Source of the DNA: an uncultured Bacteroidota bacterium
GTDB lineage: Bacteria > Bacteroidota > Bacteroidia > Flavobacteriales > Flavobacteriaceae
NCBI GenBank assembly: GCA_902628605.1
Contig: CACONV010000002.1
Location: 1-64,000, forward strand
DNA length: 64,000 nt
Reading direction: 5' to 3'
Below the pieces are notes generated by a model that saw only the letters and a program-made list of their open reading frames with translations, did not search any database and was not told where the DNA came from. Of the stretch, positions 56,865-64,000 are shown piece after piece (position 1 is the stretch's first letter; each line of letters begins with the position of its first letter). A program made the position numbers and the translations under genes.

Positions 56865-58199
56865 ATGTTTAATGCGACAAAAATTAAAAGAAGACTAAAA
56901 TATTCATACATAGCCGCTTTCGCAGGTTTTTTGTTTGGATTCGATACCATTGTTATTTCTGGAGTAGATCAAAAGTTACAAGAACTATGGGGTTCTACTG
57001 ACTTATTCCACGGACTAGTAGTAGTAGGTATGGCTTTGTGGGGAACTGTAATTGGAGCTATTTTAGGAGGGTTACCAACAAGTTATTTTGGTCGGAAAAA
57101 AACTCTACTTTATATTGGTTACCTTTACTCAATATCCGCAATAGGTTCTGCAATATGTTCCGATCCAGTAACATTTGCATTTTTTAGATTTATAGGAGGA
57201 GTAGGAATCGGAATTTCTACCATTGCTGCTCCGGCATATATATCAGAAATTTCGGCTTCTAATGAAAGGGGAAAACTTGTAGGATATTATCAGCTTAACA
57301 TTGTTGTAGGAATTCTCTTTGCTTTTGTGTCTAACTTTTTCTTAAAAGAATTAGGAGATAGTAGTTGGAGACTTATGGTTGGCATTGAAGCAATTCCAGC
57401 GATAATTTATACAATTATGATATTTTATATTTCTCAAAGTCCAAGATGGCTTTTTTTAAATGGGGATATTTTAAAATCTGAAAACATTTATGAAAAGTTA
57501 TTTTCAACAAAGGAAAAGGAAATTTTTCTAAAAGAAATTTCTGGAACCAGAAACAAATTTCAAAAAAACGACAGCATTTTTAAAAATAAGTATAGATTTA
57601 TCTTATATCTAGCTTTTATGATAGCTTTTTTTAATCAATTTTCTGGTATCAACGCCTTTTTATATTACTCACCAAGAATTTTTCAGGAAGGCGGGCTAGG
57701 AGAAAATTCTGCGTTTTTAAGCAGTATTGGAATTGGAATTACAAATTTAATATTTACTATCGTAGGTATTTCACTGATTGATAAAGTAGGGAGAAAGGTA
57801 CTAATGATTATTGGATCTATAGGATACATAATTTCTCTTACTTTTATTTTTTTATCCTTTTTATTTTCTTGGGGTGGGATTATTCTCCCAATGGCGCTTT
57901 TTTTATTCATTGCTGCTCACGCGATTGGACAAGGAAGTGTTATTTGGGTTTATATCTCGGAAATATTCCCAAACCATATTAGAAGTAGCGGACAATCTTT
58001 TGGCACCTCCACACACTGGGTTTTAGCAGCTTTTATTCCTTCTATGATTCCATTTTTGTTTAGTAGTATAGGTGCATCCTATGTTTTTCTTATTTTCCTA
58101 ATAATGATGATTTTTCAGTTAGTATTTGTTGTTTTTTCAATGCCAGAAACAAAAGGTAAATCCTTGGAAACCTTGTCAAATGAACTTATAAAAAGATAA
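56865..58199 (+). CDS. MFS sugar porter
   Basis: Major facilitator superfamily transporter of the sugar porter subfamily, probably a proton symporter for a monosaccharide in the inner membrane. Twelve hydrophobic segments are visible in 444 residues. Signatures are AGFLFGFDTIVISGVDQ (helix 1), GRKKTLLYIG (GRR/K loop), RFIGGVGIGISTIAAPAYISEIS (PESPR equivalent region), SPRWLFLNG, INAFLYYSPRIF and DKVGRKVLMIIG (second GRK), and PETKGKSLE at the end. Its TAA overlaps the ATG of the kinase gene by one base, so the sugar is probably phosphorylated by the next enzyme. Confidence 0.93.
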   Translation: MFNATKIKRRLKYSYIAAFAGFLFGFDTIVISGVDQKLQELWGSTDLFHGLVVVGMALWGTVIGAILGGLPTSYFGRKKTLLYIGYLYSISAIGSAICSDPVTFAFFRFIGGVGIGISTIAAPAYISEISASNERGKLVGYYQLNIVVGILFAFVSNFFLKELGDSSWRLMVGIEAIPAIIYTIMIFYISQSPRWLFLNGDILKSENIYEKLFSTKEKEIFLKEISGTRNKFQKNDSIFKNKYRFILYLAFMIAFFNQFSGINAFLYYSPRIFQEGGLGENSAFLSSIGIGITNLIFTIVGISLIDKVGRKVLMIIGSIGYIISLTFIFLSFLFSWGGIILPMALFLFIAAHAIGQGSVIWVYISEIFPNHIRSSGQSFGTSTHWVLAAFIPSMIPFLFSSIGASYVFLIFLIMMIFQLVFVVFSMPETKGKSLETLSNELIKR

Positions 58200-59083
58200 T
58201 GTCTAAAGTAGTTAGTTTCGGTGAGGTTTTATGGGATAAATTGCCATCCGAAAAAGTACCAGGTGGTGCCCCTTTAAATTTCGGGTATAGATTGAATTCC
58301 TTTGAGAAATCCATATCAATTATTAGCAAAGTTGGGGATGATGCATTAGGAAAGAAGCTTACAGAATTTTTAAATAAAAACGGTCTAGATACTGAACATC
58401 TCCAAATATCAAAAATTTACAAAACTGGAGAAGTTAATGTTTCAATTGATAAAAACGGAATTGCAGATTACGATATACTAAATCCTGTTGCCTGGGACGA
58501 TATATCTCTAAATTCAAAAAATATTGACTTGACTAAAAACTCTTCAATATTTGTATTTGGTAGTTTAATATGCAGAAATGTAACATCTAGAGAAACTCTT
58601 AAGAAACTTTTAAAAATAGCGCCCTTTAAATTATTCGATGTAAATTTAAGATTTCCATATTACGACTTGAACTTAATAAAAGAATTGATGATGTGCTCAG
58701 ATTTTATAAAATTCAACCACGAGGAAATCACGGAAATTTCTTTGATATACAATAAGAAAAAAACATCTTTAGAAAACATGATTAAGACAATTTCAGAGAA
58801 AACCAAGACCTATGATATTTGTGTTACTATGGGTGAAAAAGGTGCGTGTTATTATACCAACAATACTTTTTACTTTCAAGACGGATTTAAAATAAATGTA
58901 TCTGATACTGTTGGTGCTGGGGATTCTTTTCTAGCGACCCTAGTAGAAGGAATTTTAAATAAAACGAAACCTCAGCAAATTTTAAAAAAGGCATGTGCAG
59001 TTGCTGCACTAGTTGCTTCTAAAAGAGGAGCAACAACCAAAGTTTCTTTGACTGAAATTAATAATTTAACAGGCAATAAATAA
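58199..59083 (+). CDS. PfkB-family carbohydrate kinase (fructokinase-like)
   Basis: ATP-dependent kinase of the PfkB/ribokinase family, probably a fructokinase that phosphorylates the sugar brought in by the preceding porter. Motif 1 is KVPGGAPLNFGYRL (near residue 20), motif 2 is VSDTVGAGDSFLATLVEG with the catalytic Asp. VSFGEVLWDKLPSEKVPGGAP is characteristic of the fructokinase branch. At 294 residues it is normal. The start ATG overlaps the porter stop (TAATG), so translation is likely coupled. The substrate identity is from family pattern and has not been tested. Confidence 0.9.
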   Translation: MSKVVSFGEVLWDKLPSEKVPGGAPLNFGYRLNSFEKSISIISKVGDDALGKKLTEFLNKNGLDTEHLQISKIYKTGEVNVSIDKNGIADYDILNPVAWDDISLNSKNIDLTKNSSIFVFGSLICRNVTSRETLKKLLKIAPFKLFDVNLRFPYYDLNLIKELMMCSDFIKFNHEEITEISLIYNKKKTSLENMIKTISEKTKTYDICVTMGEKGACYYTNNTFYFQDGFKINVSDTVGAGDSFLATLVEGILNKTKPQQILKKACAVAALVASKRGATTKVSLTEINNLTGNK

Positions 59084-59126
59084 ATTTTTAATTGGTTAGG
59101 TAAATTTTATAATTTTAAATGATTTT

Positions 59127-60173
59127 ATGAGAAGTGAAGCTTTTGAACATATCTTTTTTGTTTTAGACCCTAGCAAAACTCTGAGGAACATTTATTTTGC
59201 AATATTCTTTTTTTTAATTGTAAGTTGCTCCAAGGATTCTGAAGATAAAACTGTTGTAATCCCTGAAATAACTTATAATTATTTTTTTGAAAGGGTTCAA
59301 TCAAAATATCAATTCACTTTGAATGATAGAAAGTTAATTATAAATTTTAATCTAAATGATTTATCGTTAAGTATACAGAAGAATAAATATAGTAAGATAA
59401 ATTGCTGGCAAACAGAAATAATAAACCTTAGAGAAGATTTTAGATTATTACAAAATAATGGTGAGGGATACTCTTTTAAAACAGATTGGATTGAAGATTA
59501 CAAAAAAAAAGGAATTATTGAGTATTATCTTTTTTTCGAAAAAAACAATTTGTTTCTAACCAAAAAAAATATTTATGCTAATCCCGATTTAGAAGAAAAA
59601 GAATCCACATCTCTTGGTTTAATTTTTGATTCATTTGAAGTTGAATCTTGTCCTGAAGACGTAGACTACAGAATTGACCCTAACTATGAGGACTTGGATT
59701 TACTTGACCCAAACGATTATGCTGTTGCTTTTTTTAGAGATGCATCTGATTTAGATGTGCAAATTGATTACAATGAAATGATTATTTCTGTTATTAACGA
59801 TGATGTATGGGAAAGAGGAAGCGCAATAGGTGTTGCAAAGAGAGTTTGCGATGATGATATCATTATAGAGTTAAAAGAAAGCTATTGGAATCAAGAGTCT
59901 GTTATGAGAAGGTTTGACTTAATGTATCATGAATTAGGTCATGATGCATTAAATTTAAGACACGTTTGCAACAGATACGACATTATGTATACTTCCAACA
60001 GTGAGTTTAATGAAAGCTGTAGAGAAAATCTAAATTTAGTTGTTCCGGACTCATTAGATCCCCAAAAATATTATGGCTTTAAGAAAGCTGCAAGTAGGAT
60101 GTTTTTAGGTGTAAATCAAATAAACTTTGCCTGCTCAGCAGATAAAAAAAGATCTAACATTATAGTAGACTAA
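59127..60173 (+). CDS. putative zinc-metalloprotease lipoprotein (zincin)
   Basis: I do not recognise the family. The 348-residue protein has a lipoprotein-type hydrophobic segment IYFAIFFFLIVSC, preceded by an unusual 20-residue hydrophilic N-terminus, so the true start may be further down. The only clear motif is MYHELGHDALNLRH, an HExxH zinc site (His268, Glu269, His272) with a third His at 279 and, six residues later, the DIMYTS segment (Asp285-Tyr288). The spacing of third His and the IMY turn resemble metzincins, but are one residue longer than the classical HExxHxxGxxH. Activity as a metalloprotease is inferred. Confidence 0.62.
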   Translation: MRSEAFEHIFFVLDPSKTLRNIYFAIFFFLIVSCSKDSEDKTVVIPEITYNYFFERVQSKYQFTLNDRKLIINFNLNDLSLSIQKNKYSKINCWQTEIINLREDFRLLQNNGEGYSFKTDWIEDYKKKGIIEYYLFFEKNNLFLTKKNIYANPDLEEKESTSLGLIFDSFEVESCPEDVDYRIDPNYEDLDLLDPNDYAVAFFRDASDLDVQIDYNEMIISVINDDVWERGSAIGVAKRVCDDDIIIELKESYWNQESVMRRFDLMYHELGHDALNLRHVCNRYDIMYTSNSEFNESCRENLNLVVPDSLDPQKYYGFKKAASRMFLGVNQINFACSADKKRSNIIVD

Positions 60174-60196
60174 AAATACTTTGTTTTTAATTAATC

Positions 60197-60233
60197 TAAA
60201 TATAAATAACTGAAATACAGCTATTTATATTTA
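60197..60233. other. long AT-rich hairpin
   Basis: An inverted repeat with 16-base arms (TAAATATAAATAACTG and CAGCTATTTATATTTA) separated by AAATA has only one mismatch. It lies 23 bases after the metalloprotease stop and 42 bases before the cysteine-rich gene. It may be a terminator or protect an mRNA end, or bind a regulator. Confidence 0.6.
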
Positions 60234-60275
60234 TTCTAAACATTTTTAATATTAGTTTTATATAAAATTAAAATT

Positions 60276-60506
60276 ATGGAAATCAAAACGATAGTATCAT
60301 GTTTAAATTGCGAGAATATTACTTCTACATTTGATTGTACGAAGCATGACATTAAGGTAGACGTAGATAAAGTATGTTCAGATCACATTTTTAAACAAGC
60401 TTTAACAAAAACTTCAAATTGTTCTAACTGCAAGAACTTTAACACTAAAAGCTGTCCTAATCCTACTTTGGCTGCAGAAGGAATGTTGTGTTTTTCCTGG
60501 AGATAA
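60276..60506 (+). CDS. eight-cysteine small protein, two related zinc-knuckle-like halves
   Basis: I do not recognise a named family. The 76-residue protein has cysteines at 9, 12, 21, 34, 49, 52, 60 and 72. They form two similar units: C-x2-C-x8-C-x12-C and C-x2-C-x7-C-x11-C, each with a CxNC start (CLNCEN and CSNCKN) and an aromatic residue or His after the last Cys. Such spacing suggests two small metal-binding knuckles (zinc or iron) made by internal duplication. There is no signal peptide, so it would be cytoplasmic. It lies about 240 bases upstream of an apparently metal-regulated operon. Confidence 0.7.
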   Translation: MEIKTIVSCLNCENITSTFDCTKHDIKVDVDKVCSDHIFKQALTKTSNCSNCKNFNTKSCPNPTLAAEGMLCFSWR

Positions 60507-60605
60507 AAACATTTTATTTTATTACCTTACAAGTCCAAAGCTTTAATAAGGGTATCTCTGTTTTTTCTATTTTTTATAATTGGTCAAATAAATTCGAAAT
60601 AGTTT

Positions 60606-60618
60606 GGGGGATACCCCC
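60606..60618. other. GC-rich mini hairpin GGGGG-ATA-CCCCC
   Basis: A perfect 5-bp G:C stem with loop ATA stands out in a surrounding of almost only A and T. It lies 100 bases after the stop of the cysteine-rich gene and may be its transcript end (a short TTTAT follows). Confidence 0.5.
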
Positions 60619-60652
60619 TTTATCATAGTTTCTTATCTAGTATAATTTTTTA

Positions 60653-60675
60653 TTATTTAGAATAATTCTAAATAA
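60653..60675. promoter_or_regulatory. upstream copy of a 23-bp palindromic operator
   Basis: A perfect palindrome of two 11-base arms (TTATTTAGAAT and its reverse complement) around a central A. It ends directly before the TTTG -33 element at 60676. A regulator bound here would compete with sigma factor. Its shape resembles Fur/DtxR-type metal-repressor boxes. Confidence 0.72.
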
Positions 60676-60707
60676 TTTGCTTTGTAAAATATTTTACAAT
60701 ATATTCG
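60676..60707 (+). promoter_or_regulatory. promoter of the DUF4856-imelysin operon
   Basis: TTTG at 60676-60679, a 20-base spacer and TATATTCG at 60700-60707 approximate the Bacteroidota consensus TTTG-N19/20-TAnnTTTG with one mismatch. It is bracketed by two operators, so expression is probably repressed when the regulator's metal is plentiful. Confidence 0.55.
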
Positions 60708-60715
60708 TTGCGAAA

Positions 60716-60738
60716 TTATTTAGACTAATTATAAATAA
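60716..60738. promoter_or_regulatory. downstream copy of the 23-bp operator
   Basis: This second copy is identical to the first at 21 of 23 positions; the two substitutions make the palindrome imperfect. It lies eight bases after the -7 element, over the presumed start of transcription, and six bases before the ATG of the DUF4856 gene. The two centres are 63 bases apart, about six helical turns. Confidence 0.65.
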
Positions 60739-60744
60739 CATAAT

Positions 60745-61992
60745 ATGAGAAACATGATAGTATTGCTAGTTTCCTCCTTAACGTTTTTAAATTGTACAAA
60801 AACAGAGGAGGTTGTAGTAAAAGAATACGTTGACTTTCCAGTGGAAGTCGAGGTAGAAAAAATAGTTACAAATACAGTTACTGAAACTGTAAATGTACTC
60901 TTCCCACCAGAAGATTATGGTTTTACCAGAAAAGGTAAATCAACTGTATTTTATACGGGACAGACAACAAGATTAGAGCAGGCTACTGAGTTAAAAACAG
61001 ATATGAATGATGCAGCAAGCACCAAAACTCTACTTGACAATATGTTTAACAATGGTACTGGTTTTACAGATTCTTCTTTAGATGGATCAAAAAAATGTGG
61101 TAATAAAACAGCTGCTTCTCCAATAGCATCGGCTACGGTAAAACCGATTTTTGACACATGGATAACTGAGTTCGCTGAAGTAGTTGCTCCAGCCGTCAAC
61201 AGCGGTACTACAGCTTCCGCTGGAGTTGCTGGATCTTACACTGAATCTGACGGATCAAGAACTGTCAAAATAAACGGTAAAGGTTTTGAATTCAATCAGC
61301 TTTTTTCAAAAGGTTTAATTGGCGCTCTTCAAATTGATCAAATTATTAACCAATATTTATCTGTTGGAAAACTAGACAGTGGAACCGCTAGAGAAGATAA
61401 TGATAACGGAGTGTATGGATATGCTCTTCCAGGTGAAACGGAACTAACAATCACTAAAATGGAACATTACTGGGATGAGGGCTTTGGATATCTTCAAGGA
61501 CTAGATAATCAATTTGTTCCTGGTTTAGCTGATGGTGGAGACAGAGCTCACTTAAACTATTATCTTAATAAAATTAATAGTCAAGGGAACGAGGACGGTA
61601 TTACCAAAAAAATCTATGACGCATTTACTCTTGGTAGAGCTGCTATTGTGGCAAAAGATTACGATGAAAGAGACAAACAAGCTGCAATTGTAGCTGCTGA
61701 ACTTTCTAAAGTAATTGGGTATAAAGCATTCTACTATATTGAAAAAGGTTCAACGAGTATTGCTGCTGGTAAGTGGGCTGCTGCCCACCACGCACTCTCA
61801 GAGGCTTATGGATTTATTTTAGGTATGCAATTTACCAAAGCTGCCGATGGTGAGCCATATATGACAAATGCTGAAGTTAATACAATGCTTGATGCACTTG
61901 CAGCTGGAAATGGTTTCTGGGATAGAACTCCTGCGGAACTAGACGACATGGCAGCTCAACTTAAAGCAGCAACTGGTTTAAGTTCTCCATAA
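60745..61992 (+). CDS. DUF4856 domain lipoprotein
   Basis: Surface or periplasmic lipoprotein of the DUF4856 family, seen in Bacteroidota next to imelysin genes and implicated by context in iron uptake. The lipobox is in LVSSLTFLNC, followed by a Val/Glu-rich linker (TEEVVVKEYVDFPVEVEVEKIV). The DUF4856 domain (about 50-410) has ELKTDMNDAAS, KGLIGALQIDQIINQYL and KMEHYWDEGFGYLQG, all typical. The length of 415 residues is normal. It is the first gene of a three-gene operon, with a strongly structured promoter carrying two operators. Confidence 0.88.
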   Translation: MRNMIVLLVSSLTFLNCTKTEEVVVKEYVDFPVEVEVEKIVTNTVTETVNVLFPPEDYGFTRKGKSTVFYTGQTTRLEQATELKTDMNDAASTKTLLDNMFNNGTGFTDSSLDGSKKCGNKTAASPIASATVKPIFDTWITEFAEVVAPAVNSGTTASAGVAGSYTESDGSRTVKINGKGFEFNQLFSKGLIGALQIDQIINQYLSVGKLDSGTAREDNDNGVYGYALPGETELTITKMEHYWDEGFGYLQGLDNQFVPGLADGGDRAHLNYYLNKINSQGNEDGITKKIYDAFTLGRAAIVAKDYDERDKQAAIVAAELSKVIGYKAFYYIEKGSTSIAAGKWAAAHHALSEAYGFILGMQFTKAADGEPYMTNAEVNTMLDALAAGNGFWDRTPAELDDMAAQLKAATGLSSP

Positions 61993-62077
61993 AAATTAAA
62001 ATTAACTGTGTTTTTTAAAACTCTATATTCTAACTATAAACAAATCCTTTTATTGCGCAGTTTAATTTTAGAAGACG

Positions 62078-62104
62078 ATCGGTGGGCCATCTTTACCCAC
62101 CGAT
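62078..62104 (+). other. intercistronic hairpin between DUF4856 and imelysin genes
   Basis: A 9-bp perfect stem (ATCGGTGGG and CCCACCGAT) with a 9-base loop lies in the 144-base gap. It is GC-rich compared with its surroundings and lacks a strong T-run, so partial termination or mRNA protection is more likely than full termination. Confidence 0.6.
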
Positions 62105-62136
62105 TGTTTATTATATAAAAATTTAAAAGTAAAGAA

Positions 62137-63333
62137 ATGAGATTAAGATTTTTTTTAAAAATAACATTGATACTGCTCTTTATAAACTGTTCTGGGAGTG
62201 ATAGCAGTGAGAGCACTTCAACTAATTCGCCAGTAATAATAAATAACAATACTTCATCAACTACTTCAAGTTCAACAACCAGTTCGGAAACTACTTCAAC
62301 AACTCCGGCAGAATTTGACAGAGGAGCCATGCTTGCATTTTGGGCAGATAAAATTATTATCCCTTCATTAGAAAGTTTTAATGAAAGTTTATTTCAACTT
62401 TTGGAAGCTACGAATTCATTTATTGATAATCCAGACCAAGAAAAATTATCCCAACTTAGAGAAAAATGGCTCATAGCGTATAAATCTTGGCAGTTTGTCG
62501 AAATGTTTGATATTGGCAAAGCTGAAGAAATTTATTTTAAAAACAGATTAAATTTATATCCTGCAAATAAAGATAGAATTGACTCTAATATAGATAGCGG
62601 TTCTTATGATCTTGACAAAGCAGAAAATTTTACCTCTCAAGGATTTGCAGCAATTGATTATTTATTATTTGGCATAGGGGAAAATGAAGATAGTATAGTT
62701 TCTAAATATTTAATTTCTGAAAGTCCTCATTCAAAATACCTAAAAGACGTAGTTTCTAAAGCTGTAGAATTAACAAATATTGTAAAAGTAGATTGGGAAG
62801 AAGGTTATAGGAATACTTTCGTTGAGTTAACCGATAACACAGCTACCTCAAGTATAAATAAACTAACAAATGATTTTATTTTCTACTATGAGAAGGGATT
62901 TAGAGCTAACAAAATAGGTATACCTGCTGGTGTATTTTCCGGTTCTCCACTTCCAGATAGAGTTGAGGCATATTATGGAAGAGTATATTCTAGAGCCTTG
63001 GCAATCGAAGCCGCTAATGCTGTTGACAATTTTTTCAATGGCAGGTCGTATAGTGACAATGAAGATATTGGATTAAGCCTAAAATCATATTTAGACTTTG
63101 TTGAAGGAGACAGCGTTTCCAGTAAATTAAGTGATGAGATTGATGCTCAGATCGCAGCTTCAATTGAAAGTATCGGTTCTTTAAAAGAAAATTTTGTTGA
63201 TCAAGTAAATGAAAATAACATCGAAATGCTAAAAACATATGATGTCATCCAAGCAGGAGTTGTTATGCTCAAAGTCGATATGCTTCAAAAATTAAATATT
63301 AGTGTTGACTACGTTGATGCAGATGGAGATTGA
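62137..63333 (+). CDS. imelysin family (iron-regulated peptidase-M75-like) lipoprotein
   Basis: Imelysin-like (peptidase M75 superfamily, IrpA-related) lipoprotein, a helical-bundle protein associated with iron uptake in many bacteria. A lipobox ending ILLFINC is followed by a Ser/Thr-rich linker (GSDSSESTSTNSPVI...STTSSSTTSS). The imelysin body starts LAFWADKIIIPSLESFNESLFQLL and contains KSWQFVEMFDIGKAEE and FAAIDYLLFG. The classical GxHxxE metal motif of imelysin is degenerate here (GFAAID), so it may not act as a peptidase. The length of 398 residues is normal. It is the second gene of the operon. Confidence 0.87.
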   Translation: MRLRFFLKITLILLFINCSGSDSSESTSTNSPVIINNNTSSTTSSSTTSSETTSTTPAEFDRGAMLAFWADKIIIPSLESFNESLFQLLEATNSFIDNPDQEKLSQLREKWLIAYKSWQFVEMFDIGKAEEIYFKNRLNLYPANKDRIDSNIDSGSYDLDKAENFTSQGFAAIDYLLFGIGENEDSIVSKYLISESPHSKYLKDVVSKAVELTNIVKVDWEEGYRNTFVELTDNTATSSINKLTNDFIFYYEKGFRANKIGIPAGVFSGSPLPDRVEAYYGRVYSRALAIEAANAVDNFFNGRSYSDNEDIGLSLKSYLDFVEGDSVSSKLSDEIDAQIAASIESIGSLKENFVDQVNENNIEMLKTYDVIQAGVVMLKVDMLQKLNISVDYVDADGD

Positions 63334-63359
63334 TTTAATGATGAAAAATATTTTTAATC

Positions 63360-64000
63360 TTGATAAAGAATTGGTTTCTTAATTACATTAATAAAAAAAA
63401 AGCAGACCCTTCCCCATTAGCAGTTTTTAGAATTGGTTTTGGACTAATGATGGCCATATCAATAATAAGATTTTGGTCGTATGGGTGGATTGAGCTTTTA
63501 TACTTAAATCCTAAGTTTCATTTTAAATACTTTGGCTTTGAATGGGTTAAAGTCTACGGGAATATTACCTATTTAATTTTTTTATTGTGTTTGATTTCTG
63601 CCATTTTTGTAGCACTTGGATATAGGTATAAGTTATCAATCATTACTTTTTTTCTCACCTTTACCTACATCGAACTGATGGATAAAACGACCTATCTAAA
63701 CCATTATTATTTTATTAGCAGTTTATCGTTTTTAATGTGCTTTTTGCCTGCTGGAAAATATTTCTCTCTTGATAATTACTTTTCAAAAAAAAATTATAAA
63801 TCCATTCCAAAATGGTCGATTGATAGTTTAAAGTTATTTATATGCCTTATCTATTTTTTTGCCGGTATTGCAAAACTAAATTCCGACTGGTTATTCGAGG
63901 CTCAGCCAATCTCAATATGGTTCAAATCAAAATATGATCTGCCTGTTATAGGAGAAAACTTAATGCAATTTCCTTGGTTTCATTACCTTGTTAGCTGGTG
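63360..64000 (+). CDS. HTTM domain membrane protein, 3' end beyond the window
   Basis: N-terminal part of a multi-pass membrane protein with the HTTM domain (the membrane module of vitamin-K-dependent gamma-carboxylase). The frame reads ADPSPLAVFRIGFGLMM, then ELLYLNPKFHFKYFGFEWV, TYIELMDKTTYLNHYYFISSLSFLMCFLP and IYFFAGIAKLNSDWL, all family signatures with several hydrophobic helices. The first in-frame start after a stop at 63342-63344 is TTG 63360, giving IKNWFLNYINKKK before the domain. A short open frame of 13 codons (63341-63382) precedes it in another frame. HTTM genes often follow imelysin genes in Bacteroidota, as here. The gene is cut at 64000. Confidence 0.82.
   Translation, partial: MIKNWFLNYINKKKADPSPLAVFRIGFGLMMAISIIRFWSYGWIELLYLNPKFHFKYFGFEWVKVYGNITYLIFLLCLISAIFVALGYRYKLSIITFFLTFTYIELMDKTTYLNHYYFISSLSFLMCFLPAGKYFSLDNYFSKKNYKSIPKWSIDSLKLFICLIYFFAGIAKLNSDWLFEAQPISIWFKSKYDLPVIGENLMQFPWFHYLVSW

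Noticed and set aside
63341..63382. Alternative start of the HTTM gene at ATG 63341
   Set aside because: That frame stops after 13 codons and does not join the HTTM frame without a shift. TTG 63360 is in frame with the domain.
1..64000. CRISPR array, prophage, insertion sequence or defence island
   Set aside because: No regularly spaced repeats, transposase, integrase, restriction or toxin-antitoxin genes were found. The only tandem array is the in-frame rpsP repeat.

Overview
The window is a gene-dense, very AT-rich stretch of chromosome, almost certainly from a member of the Bacteroidota, class Flavobacteriia, and probably marine. The evidence is a SusC/SusD pair, TonB-dependent receptors with an N-terminal carboxypeptidase-regulatory-like domain, many lipoprotein signal peptides, a GH3 auxin-responsive-promoter family protein, a DUF6702 protein, a folK-deoxynucleoside kinase fusion, a long acidic tail on ribosomal protein S16, and promoters of the Bacteroidota form TTTG-N19/20-TAnnTTTG. 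I see no phage, insertion sequence, integrase or CRISPR array. No gap between genes exceeds about 240 bases. The species cannot be named from the sequence alone.

Layout. 1-10.6 kb holds mostly monocistronic genes: a GH13 amylase-like lipoprotein, acetoacetyl-CoA ligase, RmuC, a PhoPQ-activated-protein homologue, a methyltransferase, an M20 amidohydrolase, a DUF1080 protein and a GNAT acetyltransferase. 10.7-16.1 kb has tRNA-Ser, TatD, a retropepsin-like protein and sucA-sucB of the 2-oxoglutarate dehydrogenase complex. 16.1-20.8 kb is a tightly packed umuC (frame broken in an A7 run), umuD, secreted protein, TonB-receptor cassette. 20.8-35.6 kb is housekeeping: rimM, rpsP, tig, clpP, clpX, GH3, DUF2797, rluF, a queuosine-precursor transporter, sppA, folK-dNK, trmH-like, mutS, tRNA-Gly and tRNA-Leu.

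35.6-50.7 kb looks like a peptide-utilisation island. On the minus strand a dipeptide epimerase overlaps a DUF1611 gene. Divergent from them is a four-gene run of beta-lactamase-fold hydrolase, S9 peptidase, M81 (MlrC-like) metallopeptidase and a second beta-lactamase-fold hydrolase, followed by SusC, SusD and a glutamyl-endopeptidase-like S9 enzyme. 50.7-54.4 kb has a small membrane protein and the fatty-acid beta-oxidation pair (thiolase and multifunctional FadB/FadJ-type enzyme). 54.4-59.1 kb has a HupE-like protein, a DUF6702 protein and an M19 dipeptidase on one strand, and a sugar porter with a fructokinase-like kinase on the other.

59.1-64 kb carries an unusual zincin-like lipoprotein, an eight-cysteine mini-protein with two related halves, and an apparent metal- or iron-regulated operon: DUF4856 lipoprotein, imelysin-like lipoprotein and an HTTM membrane protein that runs off the window. 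The promoter of this operon is bracketed by two copies of a 23-bp palindrome, which is the most striking regulatory signal in the window.
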